A stretch of 64,000 bases of DNA, taken from contig OX335650.1 of the NCBI GenBank assembly GCA_946894095.1, positions 4,526,001 to 4,590,000 of the forward strand, written 5' to 3'. This stretch comes from Incurvaria masculella (Eukaryota; Arthropoda; Insecta; Lepidoptera; Incurvariidae). The notes beneath the pieces were generated by a model that worked only from the letters and a program-made list of their open reading frames with translations, had not been told where the DNA came from and ran no database searches. The position numbers were made by a program, and so were the translations under genes. Positions 10,825 to 22,645 of the stretch are shown here, in pieces (the first letter of the stretch is position 1; every line of letters begins with the position of its first letter).

Positions 10825-10970
10825 ACCGCGCGTGTGACGAGCAGAACGTGCTGGTCGACGTTTCGGAGCCTCACATGGGCTCCATCTTCAGGAGAACGTG
10901 CCTGTCGCGACGGAGGTAGGCACGTTACTGACTACCCGTCGTTCTGCTTGACTTCTCAGCTTCCATGGCA
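10825..10970. repeat. Structured block with nested short inverted repeats
   Basis: GGAGCC...GGCTCC forms a small palindrome at 10866-10884 and AACGTGCCT...AGGCACGTT forms a 9-bp stem at 10895-10926. GAGCAGAACG near the left also recurs inverted as CGTTCTGCTT on the right. The sequence (GGTCGACGTTTCGGAGCC) resembles a dispersed lepidopteran repeat, but I cannot name it. Confidence 0.4.
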
Positions 10971-11396
10971 ACACTCGTAAATTTGATTAGCTGCGGTCCG
11001 AATTTCGTGTGAAGTGCAAAACACACTGACTGTATTTTCCTCGACGTCTGTTGTCGGTGCACCTCTCCAAAATTCAGTTTTCAGTTTATTCAGCACAGGT
11101 TTCCATACGGGCGAAAGATTTGAGTTGTAAATATATTTTTAGTAAAACATAATAAAGAAACAGCTCTGTTTAAAGTATCACGAAAATCAATGTTTTCCAG
11201 TGTTTGATGGCGTACTGCTACATATTATATTATTAAAAAATATATTTATGATGAAAGCTCCACGAGTAATATCTATACCTGCGTTAATACAGTTTATGAT
11301 ACCTTTTAGTCGATTACATTGTTCGTAAGCAACAGTAACTCATAGACACGGCATTCCGTTCTGCTAATCAAATAATTTGGTTTTGTGGTAGCTTTC
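10971..11396. other. Intergenic, nothing recognised
   Basis: No coding region or repeat with a second copy in the window was found. Confidence 0.4.
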
Positions 11397-11760
11397 TAAG
11401 GTGGCCCTTCCCGGCGAGACTAACTCATTCGCCGGCACGTTACAAAAACGTGCTGTTACGTTCTGGTACCTTCTCTGTTTCAAAAAAATAGACAGGCTCC
11501 ATGATGAGGAGGATGCAGCATGTCCACAAAGCATACAATGCGCATAGTGTTTGATTTGGTAAGATTTACGAAAATACTAATTTCAAAACGACTAAAGCAA
11601 AAAAAAAAATCACGACCGCTGTAGTCAAAAATGAGCTAAGTCTGGTGACTAGGTCTGATGATCTTTTTGAGATGTTTTTATTGTATCGTTGATTAATCCA
11701 CCTCCAAAGTTATCGTACAAAACGCGCGAAAAGATCGAACTTTTGGACCTTTTAACTGAG
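11397..11760 (-). repeat. AAGGTGGCCC repeat, inverted copy
   Basis: The 11607-11750 part is the reverse complement of 43640-43810: ATCACGACCGCTGTAGTC, AATCCACCTCCAAAGTTAT, AACGCGCGAAAAGATCGAAC and GGACCTT appear in matching order. The left border AAGGTGGCCCTTCCCG also resembles the left border of the 43465 copy, so the family may have terminal inverted repeats. Non-coding. Confidence 0.65.
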
Positions 11761-13131
11761 AAATCAAACACTATTTTACAATGCCAATAGTCATCAGGCA
11801 TCTAGTTCAATCAAGTAAAGCTGTTTATAGAAAATTATACTCAAATGTTGGACAGGTAGAATATTGAGGAATCTTATAAAAACTTAAACATAATAATTTT
11901 TCATTAACAAGTTATTATTTAAGTTAAGACTGTTAATGAATACATTAACAAAACAATTCCATAAATATGTATGTTTGAGAATTGTTTAAATAAAGTACCT
12001 ATTTGCCTTTCGTTAACTTGGCTTTTTCACTAATTAATTGTATCACCACCGTTAGTAAATAATATTTTTTCTAAATAACATTTTTTTAAATTTTATTTTA
12101 GGTTTTTAATATTATTTTATTTTAGGATTTAAGTTAAATTAACCCTTACAGACTACATATCTTTACACGTTTCTTCTGAAAAATTAATTTAGTGCATCAT
12201 ATTCAACCCTATCATGTCACGTTGATTGGATTTCTATTATCTAATCACAGACCATATCGTACTTATACCAATTGTGTAAAGTATAGACCAATGATGCACA
12301 GCTTACGCCAAGTAATCGCAAGACATTACAGAGTCATATGTAACTCTTTATTTATTCCGTTCAAACCAGTCAAAACATTGAGCGACTGTACGTGTGGTCT
12401 GTTTACCAATGTATATAGAATGTGTCCCACCTGACCACACCCCGTCAACACTTGATCAATCGCCTAATCGAATGAGGAAAACATATCGAATTATGTATCG
12501 TAATATTATGATGTATTGTTTACTTTGGTGCGGTTGTTAGGCGTAACATTGGCCAGCATACGTTTTGAATTTTGATTTGTGTTAATCTTACCACAAAACC
12601 AGGACACCAATAAATTAAATATAAGGTCTGTTAATAATTTAAACTAAAGATTTTTTCCTTAAACCAAAATATAGACGTCTTACTGAATCGGACTTACAAA
12701 GGGGACGGAAAGTTTATAGAAAGTGATTTTTTTGTTCTGATAATGAGTACATTCCTTTACCTAAAGTTTCTATGACCTTGCCCGAAACATTCTGTATATT
12801 TGTTTTTATTTATTTAAATAAATATGTCATTGATAATAATACATATTTTTTCGATCCAATACATTTTATGCATTCGATTTTGTCTCTACACCCGCGAAAA
12901 GTCCTGAAATAGTTTATTCAACCGTCAGTTAATTAAGCGTGATCATAAGTAGGATAGCATAAATTATTTTTAAGCTAAAAGTAGACATCCACATAGACCG
13001 CAGAAGTTGGAATTCATAAGAAGTAGAATTACATAAATGTAAGCACATATTTGAAGGGTATTTTTTTTCATTGTACTTACAATAGTACGCTTGGTAGTAA
13101 TGATGGTATGTTCGATCTTCTAGTCATATAA
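11761..13131. other. AT-rich, nothing recognised
   Basis: Long AT-rich stretch. A 60-80 codon frame at 12192-12434 has no domain or repeat match. No RNA gene was recognised. Confidence 0.4.
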
Positions 13132-13312
13132 TAGGTCGGGGAAAAAGTCTTTTCGCATTATAGTATGTATGAACTTGTAATAAAATCTCTTTGGCTATAC
13201 TATTTATATCTGGCTGGTTTTGGTATCATTGAAAGTTTAAATTTTAAAGAACATAATTCCAAATTCAAATTAGGAAAATGTGTGATTCTCATTTGTTTTT
13301 CGTACTGTCAAA

Positions 13313-14077
13313 ATGAGTGAATCTAATGAAGAAATTTGATACATTTTAAAATTTTACTACAAAAAAGGTAAAAATGCAACGCAAGCCGCGAAAAAAATTT
13401 GCGATGTTTATGGACCTAGTGCAGTGTCTGTGAGAGTAGCACAAATTTGGTTTAAGCGTTTTCAATCCGGAAATTTTGATGTCAAAGATGCACGTCGCTC
13501 TGGTCGCCCTATTACGGATAAAATGGATGCCATTTTTGAAAAAGTGGAGCAAGATCGACATATCAGTAGTTACGACATAGCTGAAGAACTAGGAATTAAC
13601 CACAAAACAGTTTTGGCGCATTTGAAAAAAACTGGGTACACAAAAAAGCTCGATATTTGGGTACCTCACGAGCTCACTGAAAGAAACCTAATGAACCGTG
13701 TACTCATTTGTGATTCTTTATTACGACGTAATGAAACCGAACCATTTTTGAAGAAGCTGATAACTGGAGATGAAAAGTGGATCACGTACGACAAGAACGT
13801 GCGAAAAAGGTCGTGGTCAAAGGCCGGTCAAGCTTCACAGACTGTGGCGAAACCCGGGTTAACTCGCAACAAGGTGATGCTGTGTGTGTGGTGGGATTGG
13901 AAGGGCATTATTCATTATGAGCTGTTACCACCAGGCAGGACCATCGATTCTGAACTCTACTGCGAACAACTGATGAGATTAAAGCAAGAAGTTGAGAGAA
14001 AGCGGCCGGAATTAATCAACAGAAGGGGTGTGGTTTTTCATCATGATAACGCTAGACCTCACACATCTTTAGCCACT
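13313..14077 (+). pseudogene. Mariner transposase, N-terminal part
   Basis: The ATG at 13313 is the likely start: it lies in frame with the long open frame and gives normal spacing. Codon 9 (13337-13339) is TGA where CGA would be expected, a C-to-T change that stops translation. The frame is then open to the insertion. The helix-turn-helix DNA-binding half covers about residues 10-115, with WVPHEL at about 116-121. The first catalytic Asp is in TGDEKW (about D153, codon at 13769) and the second in HHDNARPH (about D245, codon at 14045). The part ends at Thr255. Residue order and spacing match the family well. A start at 13424 has been proposed by the open frame alone but would remove the first helix-turn-helix. 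Confidence 0.9.
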
Positions 14078-17000
14078 GTGATGGTAGAGGGTGTGTGTAA
14101 TGTTTTTTTTTTGTCTTTTCTTGCAACGCGCTGGCCGTTCACACGAAACTAGTTGACATACGGTTGGCATAAAATTCGTGATTTTATGGCTCCACTTTAA
14201 ATTTGACAGCGTCGCCGTGTCGGGCACACATAGATGCCACTTGAGGCGACGATACGAAGCGGGTCTGATTTTTTGTAAGATTCCGTTAGGTGTTAGGTAT
14301 GAATTAGGCAGCGTGGTAAAACAAAGCGTTCTATATTGACAAATTGAAACAATACCTACTCGAATGAATATTACGATAGTAGGCAGGCATGTACTATTAT
14401 TCAAATTTACTAGTCTGCAATAGGTATTAGATTTTACCTGACATTCTACAATGGGTGACTGCCCTTCATATTATATCAGAAACTACTGGTATGTGAAACT
14501 TGATTGCAGATATCGCCGACATCGGTTTCTCTACACTCTAGCTCGTGGTGGTGGATGTGGCGCTGGGTGTGAAAACACTACGTGCTGACATGGATCCGGA
14601 TGCTGTCACCCTGCTCGATGGGAGGTGCCAAGCTGATGGCATACGCCGGAGCCTACACGGATCGTTGGAGTAAATGCAGCCAGGACTATGCGTGTCTTCG
14701 CTAATTCATCGATATGATATTTCCTGTGCTGTATTAAATATAGACTGAAAACGCTCAAGAAATGACTACTAACGCCATCTATTATGGATTGTACGCAACG
14801 TCAAAAGTATTGGATATATTTTGAACCCTGTGACTTCGCCCCCTATGAACCACGAGGAGTACTTTATAATTGGTGTGGAAATTCTACCTGTGAATAAGAA
14901 CATGAACATTTATGAATCGTGATGAGTGTATTATTGCTAATGTTTCCATTTTAAATACTTGTATTTGATTTATAGTAGTCATAAGTGAACAATAGGTCTA
15001 TGATAAGCTGGGTTTTCAACTAATGACTTTGCATTCATATTAGAATAAGTAAACTGGCGCCATCTAGGAAGGCTACTAGAACTATAAGATTTAGTTGTAT
15101 CAAGGTCGATGAGTAACTTGTTACAGTCGATGCTCAGCAGGTGGCGGCGTATCGATTCCCTATAAATAAAATTATAAATATGTGAATATGGAGGGATATC
15201 GGGAGGTTGGTAAGGAGATTGATGGAGCGGGGGTGGCACTTGTTCCCTGGACGCACAGAAGGGCGGTATTCGCTTTAGCTAAAATCAGTGTTGATTTGTT
15301 ACTAAACTGTAAATAAAAGTTAACTTCAGTGTGCTACGCCAGACTGCAAGCTAAGTTAAGTAAATAAGTTTATGAGTTGTACGGCTTGTTCAAGGCTATT
15401 ATTCTAGCTCCGTTTAACTGAGTTTCCTTTAAAATTATTTAGAGACCTGGGAAATTGTCCTGTTCACTGTAATTTAACTATATAGACTCGAGTAACACTT
15501 AATGAGAATGGGTTTAAATTTTTAACGATCTTTACTGGAATTATGGACTTGTCTGATTTATTACTTATTTGAATTGAACATTAGGCTATCATTTGTTGAT
15601 CGACTGTTGTGTGGAGTGTGGGATTTTATTTGACTGTAGTTGATATTTACGTACGTTATTGCCAAGCCGGTTGTATGGTTATGGATGGGATTATTTTATT
15701 ATTGAGTGTTTAATTAATCCGAAATATTGACTAATAAGATGTTTATTGCGAGTCCAAATGACTAATTAATGGGAAGTTTATTACATAGGAACTTCATAAT
15801 TTAGTAGAGTAAGTCTTTGATCTAGGGTAATTCTAGATTTATATTACAAAGTGCTAGACTGTCTAAATATAATTAAATTGTGAGAGCTGAGAGAGTTTTT
15901 TGTCTGGCCTCTGGGGTTTTCTCTCGAACGGCACAGCTTACGTAGTAACGCATCAGAGGATTGTAATTTTAGAATTAAGAGGATTTCCTTACAAATATAT
16001 TAAAGTTTATAGAATTGCCGAAAACATATAATAAACATAATAATATGAAAGATCGTATCGAGTTCTTATTTTGGTAGTAATCCTTTTCCGATAGTGAAAC
16101 TTACTGCTTTGATTTTATTCCAGTAATATAGTTATTTTAGTATCAGTTAGTACAGACAGTCACTTATGAGTCGAGATAATAAAGTTAACATTTCTCTGGG
16201 ATGACTTTGAAAACCAACTTGCTTTGATCCGCTTTGCTTAGTACTGATTGTGACATAGTTTACCAAGCACACTGATAAAAGTTTGACACCTGAAAGTGAG
16301 ATTCGGGCCACCTGAAAATAGTGCACTGAGTTGAACCCTAAGGTACCTTATAGTTCGGGTTTTAACATTCCACTCTATAAACAATCCCGAAGGAATGCAT
16401 TCCACATAGAAAATAATAAATAAAAGGGCAACTCCTCTGGACCTGACTTTACGTCAGCCAGATTATATTACGTAGTCTCGAGACGAGTGAGGTGCAACCC
16501 GTTCTCAATGCTTGATGGTATCCAAAGGATGTTTCACACATACTAGGTGGGCTCTTGCATGTTCTGAAATCGGTGATTGGCGAAGTATTACACCAGGAAG
16601 ACGCCAGCATACCAATCAGTTCTCCTGTGGCTTGCTCTAGTGAATACATCGGATCTAGGTCTTACTGCTGTTTAGTGTGATTCTTTTTACTCTTTGCTAA
16701 CTCCAGTTACTGGGTTTATTTACTGTATACCCAAGCTGCATGTAATAGAATATTATATTACCTAACAGACGAGTTCTTGGCTCGTGCTGGCGACTAGTTA
16801 AAAATACAGCGCCGCGAATAACAGTTCATTGCTTATATTTACATTAAACATTGATTAAGTAACCGTTCATTTCTCTGTTCATAAAAGTCAAGATTACTGG
16901 TTATCTGTCTCACATGAAAACCAGGAATACATTATTCAGGTTTAATTGAAATATATTAAAAGATAAAATAGGCTTATCTAAGGCAGTAAGTGACCTTCCG

Positions 17001-17199
17001 TTACTTAAGAATAGATTTTATAGTTAGGCGAGTCTCACTCTCTTGTATTATTAATTTTGGAAAATTAAGGGAAGTATAGCTCGTACCGAGATGGGGAAGT
17101 TGTACTAGGGTTTGGTGTCATTAGTTCATCAACAAGTGCGCCTCACGGCCAACTAGACAAATAGAAGAAAGGAACAGCTAGACATACAGTTACACCACT
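14078..17199. mobile_element. Unclassified 3.1-kb insertion inside mariner
   Basis: CCACT at 14073-14077 is repeated at 17195-17199, just where the mariner reading frame breaks and resumes; removing 3122 bp restores it exactly. The 5-bp duplication is typical of LTR retrotransposons and of a few DNA transposons. The insert starts GTGATGGTAGAGGG and ends CATACAGTTACA, with no poly(A) tail and no clear terminal inverted repeat. I see no direct long terminal repeats, no tRNA primer site I can defend, and no protein-coding frame longer than about 110 codons. None of it repeats elsewhere in the window. It could be a non-autonomous or solo-LTR element. Confidence 0.65.
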
Positions 17200-17460
17200 C
17201 AGCAAAAACTAAGAGAGTTTGGCTGGGAGGTGTTAATGCATCCGCCGTATAGTCCTGACCTTGCACCTTCAGATTTCCACCTGTTTAGGTCTCTTCAGAA
17301 TTCTTTAGGCAGTGTCAGGTTAACATCACGAGAGGACTGCCAAAACCACTTGTCGCGGTATATTGATCAGAAGTCCCAATATTTCTATAGCAATGGGATC
17401 ATGTCCCTACCTACAAGATGGCAAAAAGTTATCGAACAAAATGGTACCTACATACTTTAG
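17200..17460 (+). pseudogene. Mariner transposase, C-terminal part
   Basis: The frame continues from Thr255 with QQKLREFGWEV and reaches YSPDLAPSD, whose final Asp (about D280, codon at 17272) is the third catalytic residue, exactly 34 residues after the second. It ends with KVIEQNGTYIL and TAG at 17458. Both parts together give about 341 residues, close to the usual 345. No frameshift or stop lies in this half. It cannot be expressed as part of one protein in the present arrangement. Confidence 0.92.
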
Positions 17461-17671
17461 TTAAATGTAAATAAACCATATTAAAAAATGTTTTGAATTT
17501 TCTTAAAAAATGCGAAGAAACTTTTTCCCCAAACATATGTTTTGTTGCTCTACTCCTGCTTAAGAATTGTATTGATCTACACTGAACATTTTAGCTTAAA
17601 ATAACATCTCGGTGACCGCAATGACCCAAACCCCTGGACTGTGTGAGTTCCGGCACTTAAAAATAACACAA

Positions 17672-17752
17672 AGCGTTCGTAGCCTAACGGCGCCACGTTT
17701 CTCAACGGAACGCGTGGGTTCGATACCCAGTGGCACTGTCTTTCTCGCTTAA
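17672..17752 (+). repeat. tRNA-like SINE head, tail lost
   Basis: Box A-like TAGCCTAACGG at about 17680-17690 and box B GGTTCGATACC at 17717-17727 are followed by GGCACTGTCTTTCTCGC, as in the tRNA-headed SINEs. The sequence then leaves the family. It cannot fold as a complete tRNA with matched acceptor arms as far as I can see, so I call a SINE fragment rather than a tRNA gene. Confidence 0.7.
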
Positions 17753-17925
17753 AATTTTATAAGTACATAACAAATGCAACTTTAATGCTTTACGGTAAAG
17801 GAAAACATCGTGAAGAAATCCACCGATTCTATGTAGCTATTAATATAAATAGAAGATGGTATATTAGTAACGACAGGAATTGCTTTGCAGGCAAGATGTC
17901 AGGTTTAGAATCTCCGTCCCATTAA

Positions 17926-18128
17926 TGCACCACTTTCGTTCTCTTTCTGAGTGAATATATCTGAATTTCGTCACGAACAAGAGCTGTTCCATGGCTCGGA
18001 AAAAAAAGATCAATGTAGTTGGGTCATGAAAGAAAGGTGCTGGCATGGCCATTAATACTTTCGGGAATGCGGTATGTTGGACTAAAATCATAACTACGGG
18101 AATTCATGTCCATTTACATAAAAAAATA
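17926..18128 (+). repeat. tRNA-headed SINE, internally deleted
   Basis: It starts after box B with GCACCACTTTCGTTCTCTTT, then TTTCGTCACGAAC and TGTTCCATGGCTCGG. It then jumps to the late tail (GGTGCTGGCATGGCC, ATAATACTTTCGGGAATG-like sequence) and ends in A residues at 18128. The middle of the tail is missing. Confidence 0.75.
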
Positions 18129-19754
18129 TCCAAGGAATTAAATACCATGCAAGGATATTCCCTTCATATGCACCTATTCATTTAACTGGATGGATAATAC
18201 AATCTCCCCTCGGTTAAGTTAAAGAAAATCAGTAGTGAATCCTAATTTAAAGCCCAAATCCTAAATATTCTCGGTATATTCATTCAAGATGTGTTTATCT
18301 TAAGCAAAATGACCAAAAATAAGTGTTATTACTGCCACTGTGACCTACTTTCGAGCTATTGTCATGAAATTCCCCCTAGAATGCTCCCCGTTTACGTGGG
18401 CAAAGGTAATATTATTATAAGTACCTACCAAGTTGCCTCGGGCCAGCCGGCTCGCAACAATGGCCGTAGCCTTCAAATTGCCCTTTTATGTAGGGGTTAC
18501 TCGGGATGCCTTTGCTGTATAAAAATGCTAAATCAATTTTATCCGAGTTATTTATAAAGGCCGTGAATACGAAATAATAATGACGGAAAAATACCAGGAA
18601 ATAATCGGTACACACGAACCCTCGGTCTATCGAGGCGGTTCCGCTTGGATTTGACTGTTTGAGTATTTAAATAAACGTTTAGTCTGTGTGCGCTCATTGA
18701 AAGGGTCTCAAAGATTAATAAGGGCTGAGATACAGATAGTCCTAATCGGAACTAAGACCAACCGAAATTAAATAAAATGTGCAGACAGCTTCTTTTCCGG
18801 AAAATCGGATTATAATGTTTCAATATATTGACTCCAAGTCAATAACCCTCAATAGTTTCAAAATTGACATTTATTCGTTTCCAAATCTCTAAATGTGACG
18901 TTTTAAAGTACTTTCTATATTTGTTAGTCTTAATTCCATTATAACAATTGATTTTATGTAAATGCTAAATAACTATTATTCTCATGAAATAGAATTTTGA
19001 TTTAAAATATATTTCTTAACCTTAATAATTATAAGAGTTTGTGTAGATTAACTAAGATTTTTATGAACTCATAAATAACTACTACATATGATGAATTGAT
19101 ATGGCAAAGCACCTATTAAGATATTTTTTATGAAATTGAAACTATTATGTTACCCAATTTCGAAAAGTTTATAACACTGCAATGTAATTTTAGTTGCTTA
19201 ACAGTCATACAGCGACATCTATATATAGAAACATTGCCATTAATTTATTAATGCACCGTTACAAATATACAAAACATCAACTTTTTAGGAAAAAAAGTAA
19301 GTAAGAAAAGAGCTAGTGAGAGTACACAGATAAGTATAAAATAAACAAGTTACTCTCTAGCGCAATCTTACACTATAAGCGCCCTATGGAAGATGCCCGG
19401 AAACTATGGACTCATAAATAATCTGCCGATTCTTAAACTTAATGAGGATCGTAGAGTAACATTTTTAGTATTATAACCAACTGCTTTATACGGGACGCTA
19501 CGAAAATAAATAATATTAGGTTTACCTAATATAATGGTTAACTCTAAAACTCTCTAAACTCAAGAAAACAATCCGCTTAAAAATACATACATAAAAAATA
19601 AATACAATTAATTTCAATGGTAATAAATTTCCTTGTATCAATAATAAACATAACCGATTTATACATCAAGAAAGTCGATTCACGGAGCAATAATTGATTT
19701 CGAAACAGATCAGAGAAATCTCCCCTTATGTTTATATATTTTCTTTTCATCCAA
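18129..19754. other. AT-rich, nothing recognised
   Basis: No recurring repeat, RNA gene or credible coding frame. Two opposed frames near 18291-18615 overlap each other and show no domain. Confidence 0.4.
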
Positions 19755-19960
19755 GCGACGGCCGGTGCGAAAGCAGTGGCCGGTTATGGGGACCGGCCGC
19801 GCCGGCCGACTCCGGGCAGTCGGCCGAGCATAATCCAATCCGAGCTCCGCCTTTTGACGTCAAAATCCGGATGTCCATTTAAGTAACCGGCCCGTTTCGG
19901 CGACTTCGGCGCCGGATAACCGGAAGCGGTCGCGGTGCCTCGGATTCGTCGGCGCGGGAT
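19755..19960. promoter_or_regulatory. GC-rich block with a CRE-like palindrome
   Basis: The block is dense in CCGG and CGGCC (GACCGGCCGCGCCGGCCGAC). At about 19853-19866 it carries TTTTGACGTCAAAA, a perfect palindrome around TGACGTCA, the consensus site of CREB/ATF-type factors. Strongly CpG-rich blocks are uncommon in this AT-rich window. It may be a promoter or enhancer of a neighbouring gene; no transcript feature supports this. Confidence 0.35.
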
Positions 19961-20483
19961 CCCTATGATCAGTCGATAATCTACTTATTTTACGTACTCA
20001 AGGGTTTAATTTATGCCTGCGACAGTTATATTATCAACGTTATTCATTATGTTACCTGTAATTACTAATAGTATTATTTATTATACCTGTATCCCTGTTA
20101 TGAAATTCCCTGAGACTTTGGAATAGATTTAAATAAAATATCTTCGAAATTAAGAAGTTCAGTATACATTTACATGACTGATTCCAATGAGATATTGAAA
20201 TGAAAAATAATTGCTCACTTCGTACAACGTTTTTGTAACTAAATAAATGCTGCCATATTAATACTGAATCTAATCTCAACCTTTATATTTCGGTACTAAT
20301 TTAACTAAATTATAATAATGTTTTTAATGTCCTTACAATATCAGATACTCATACCGATTTACGTTTATCAATCGTTTTAAAGCTGTAGCTTGAATTTTTT
20401 ATATATATAACTGAGCGTAGATGGCTATCACACCTACTATCATGAAATATGCTATGGTTCTAACTAGTACGTAAGGCCCTACA
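19961..20483. other. AT-rich, nothing recognised
   Basis: No recurring repeat or credible coding frame. Confidence 0.4.
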
Positions 20484-20612
20484 GTTTTACGTAGAATCCG
20501 AAGTAAGGCAAACCCCAACGCTTCAAAACGGTCACCCATCCAGAACCTGATCGCGCTCAGATTGGGCTTCTCTATTGCCCGCGCACTGGGCCACCGAGGC
20601 TCATATGGCTTA
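20484..20612 (-). repeat. 5S-like SINE head, tail missing
   Basis: On the minus strand it reads GAGCCTCGGTGGCCCAGTG, then a degenerated 5S segment with CTGGATGGGTGACCG, and ends CTTACTTCGGATTC near the usual GGTTCGGATCC. The shared tail is absent. It is diverged compared with the head at 40437. Confidence 0.65.
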
Positions 20613-21472
20613 TCTTATCATTGTTAATGAAAAAAAATTCATTTTTTTGTAAAAAATGAACACTGGTATGTATCCGCCCCTTTGAAATAAGAAGTTCAAG
20701 AAATATTTTAGCAATATGGAGTATTCTACACAAATGAGACTGAACTCAACAAATGAGATGAGTTGTTTTTGTTGCCAACAAAGTATTTGAACTTGAATTT
20801 GAACTCTAACTTTAGTATAATAAAGTTAGGAGCATCTCAAATATTCATTAACCAGTATGATCAGAAGTTACGCCATTACAAGTTACCCCATACAAGTTTT
20901 ACTACTTATTCTGTGGGTGAACTTCTTAAACCTCCAAACACGGACTACCAAATTCGTATGAAAACGCGAAGTTGGCGTAAACGGCGCCGTCAACATATTT
21001 ACGACGACAACGATACATAAGCTGTCAAATCAAACTCAGACTCGCAAATGTTAGTTCGCTCAACGCGCACTGCTTAAATTCTCCATACATTTGAAAACGC
21101 CAGCCGATCGGTTTAGCATATACGCCAATTTATGTGACAAGACGGACTAAGGGCTCTGTTTTACCATGTCGATAAAGTGGAAGTATCCCTCGTAAGTTAG
21201 TGTTGCATGTAACTGAACCAAGAATAAAGCATTATAACGTAGTGGAGGCAGGCGTAGTATAGTTTTAATTTATAATATTATTTACGTTTCTTCGTTAAAC
21301 TCTGAAAAACAATTACATATAGGCCATAGAGGACTATTAATGTCTTCTATCTAATACATTTTCTTGCCTTGAAAAAAAAATAAGATTCCGCTAAAAATAT
21401 CCTAAGTTTGAGAAAGAGTGTGTAAATCCTCAGTATAATCATGTCTCCATTTTAGGTAAGTCTATTTATTTA
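20613..21472. other. Intergenic, nothing recognised
   Basis: An 85-codon frame at 20763-21020 ends in a basic stretch (RSWRKRRRQH). It has no recognisable domain, poor start context and no second copy, so I do not call a gene. Confidence 0.4.
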
Positions 21473-21810
21473 TGCAACCTGACATGGATGGCTAATACCA
21501 CACAACTATCGTTATAATATGAGCCCATTACACCACATTCCCGAAAGAATTAGGTACCATGCCAGGACATTTCCAGGGAAATACGGGCAATTATTAATTG
21601 CGGTGGTGGCAACCCGGGCAGGCTTAACTCTTGCACCTAGTAGGGGCAGGAGACCTACATTTTTACATGAGTACAACCATACAAGCTGCATTTGTAAATT
21701 ACTTATCGAACTCAGAAAGATAAAGAAAGTGGTGCACGACCGGAGCGTGGATTAGAACCCACACCTCTCGCATGAAAGGCAAGTCCTCGTACCCTTACAC
21801 CACTAGCTGA
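21473..21810 (-). mobile_element. tRNA-headed SINE, degraded
   Basis: Read on the minus strand: CAGCTAGTGGTGTAAGGG in the box A position, box B-like GGTTCTAATCC, GTGCACCACTTTCTTTATC, then the tail with a large deletion between the GCCCGGGTTGCC segment and AATGTCCTGGCATGG. It ends with ATTAGCCATCCATGTCAGG. More diverged than the copies at 27627 and 58245. Confidence 0.75.
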
Positions 21811-22645
21811 ACGAAACGAAACTTAAAATAAGCATTGCTCGTAAGCAGAAATTTAAGTACTGCATTCCCGCTTTGAGCAATAACGGGGAAGAAGTTTAAA
21901 TCGGTCCAAATACCCCTCAAGGTCCGTAAACTTTTTATTTTGGGGTAACATCAGCGTGTGCCTTCCCCTCCGTCTTTATTTTTTAATTTCCTCGTGTAAA
22001 AGTGATCCGACATGGAAACTTTCCGCGGCGAGCGGCGCGGCCCTATCTTTCGAGTAATTTAATAAATGGAATACTTGATACGAAAGAAATTCTGGAAGTT
22101 TTAATTAAATTCTCAATAATCAGGATGAGTGAATTCTTATAAGGGGTTTCGTTTTATATTGGAGACGAGCGCCGCAAATAATGGGTACCGCGACATTCTT
22201 GCGATATAGGCCGCGCCCTGCGAACCTTCGAAATTAAATGAAAAACTCCGTCATCCATTTGGGTTGCTGTATTCAGTTTTAAATAAACGGATAAGGTTCT
22301 GCCGCTATGGATCAGTCCATGTTCTCAATGACCGTTAAAAGTCAAATCATGCCGTATTTTATATGCCACATTATACAGTAGAAAAGTAATAGTATCTAAT
22401 CGTATATTAAGAAGCGTACAGCAACACGGTGAATTCTCTATGTATGTTTATTTGTTCTTAGAAACAGACTAGACATCTGACTAGAACCGAACGTGATACA
22501 TGTGAAGGGTTGGGGATTAAGTTGTACAGACGGGAAGCACTCTTCCAGGGTTCTAGTTATATGCCGGTACCTGTAAGACCTCGTGCTCACTGTGTTTGGT
22601 CAAGACACGAATTAAGTTATAAACTCGCTCTAGTGAATTAACTTA
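21811..22645. other. Intergenic, nothing recognised
   Basis: No coding region or repeat with a second copy in the window. Confidence 0.4.

Larger units (their letters stand above)
13132..17536 (+). mobile_element. Mariner transposon split by a 3.1-kb insertion
   Basis: The left terminal inverted repeat GGTCGGGGAAAAAGTCTTTT (from 13134) is mirrored by the right end, whose reverse complement reads GTTTGGGGAAAAAGTTTCTT (ending near 17533). AT/TA-rich dinucleotides flank both ends, as expected of the TA target of this superfamily, but the exact TA pair is uncertain. Without the insertion the element would be about 1.28 kb, normal for mariner. Its transposase is a D,D(34)D enzyme that cuts and pastes the element in the nucleus. 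Apart from one stop codon and the insertion, the coding region is open. Confidence 0.92.

Noticed and set aside
13346..13561. Minus-strand gene opposite the mariner
   Set aside because: Shadow of the transposase frame.
14840..14900. Primer binding site (TAATTGGTGTGG) of an LTR retrotransposon in the mariner insertion
   Set aside because: No direct repeat flanks it and the distance to the insertion ends does not fit two equal LTRs.
17672..17752. A tRNA gene
   Set aside because: Box A and box B motifs are there, but the acceptor stem does not pair and the flanking CACTGTCTTTCTC matches the SINE family.
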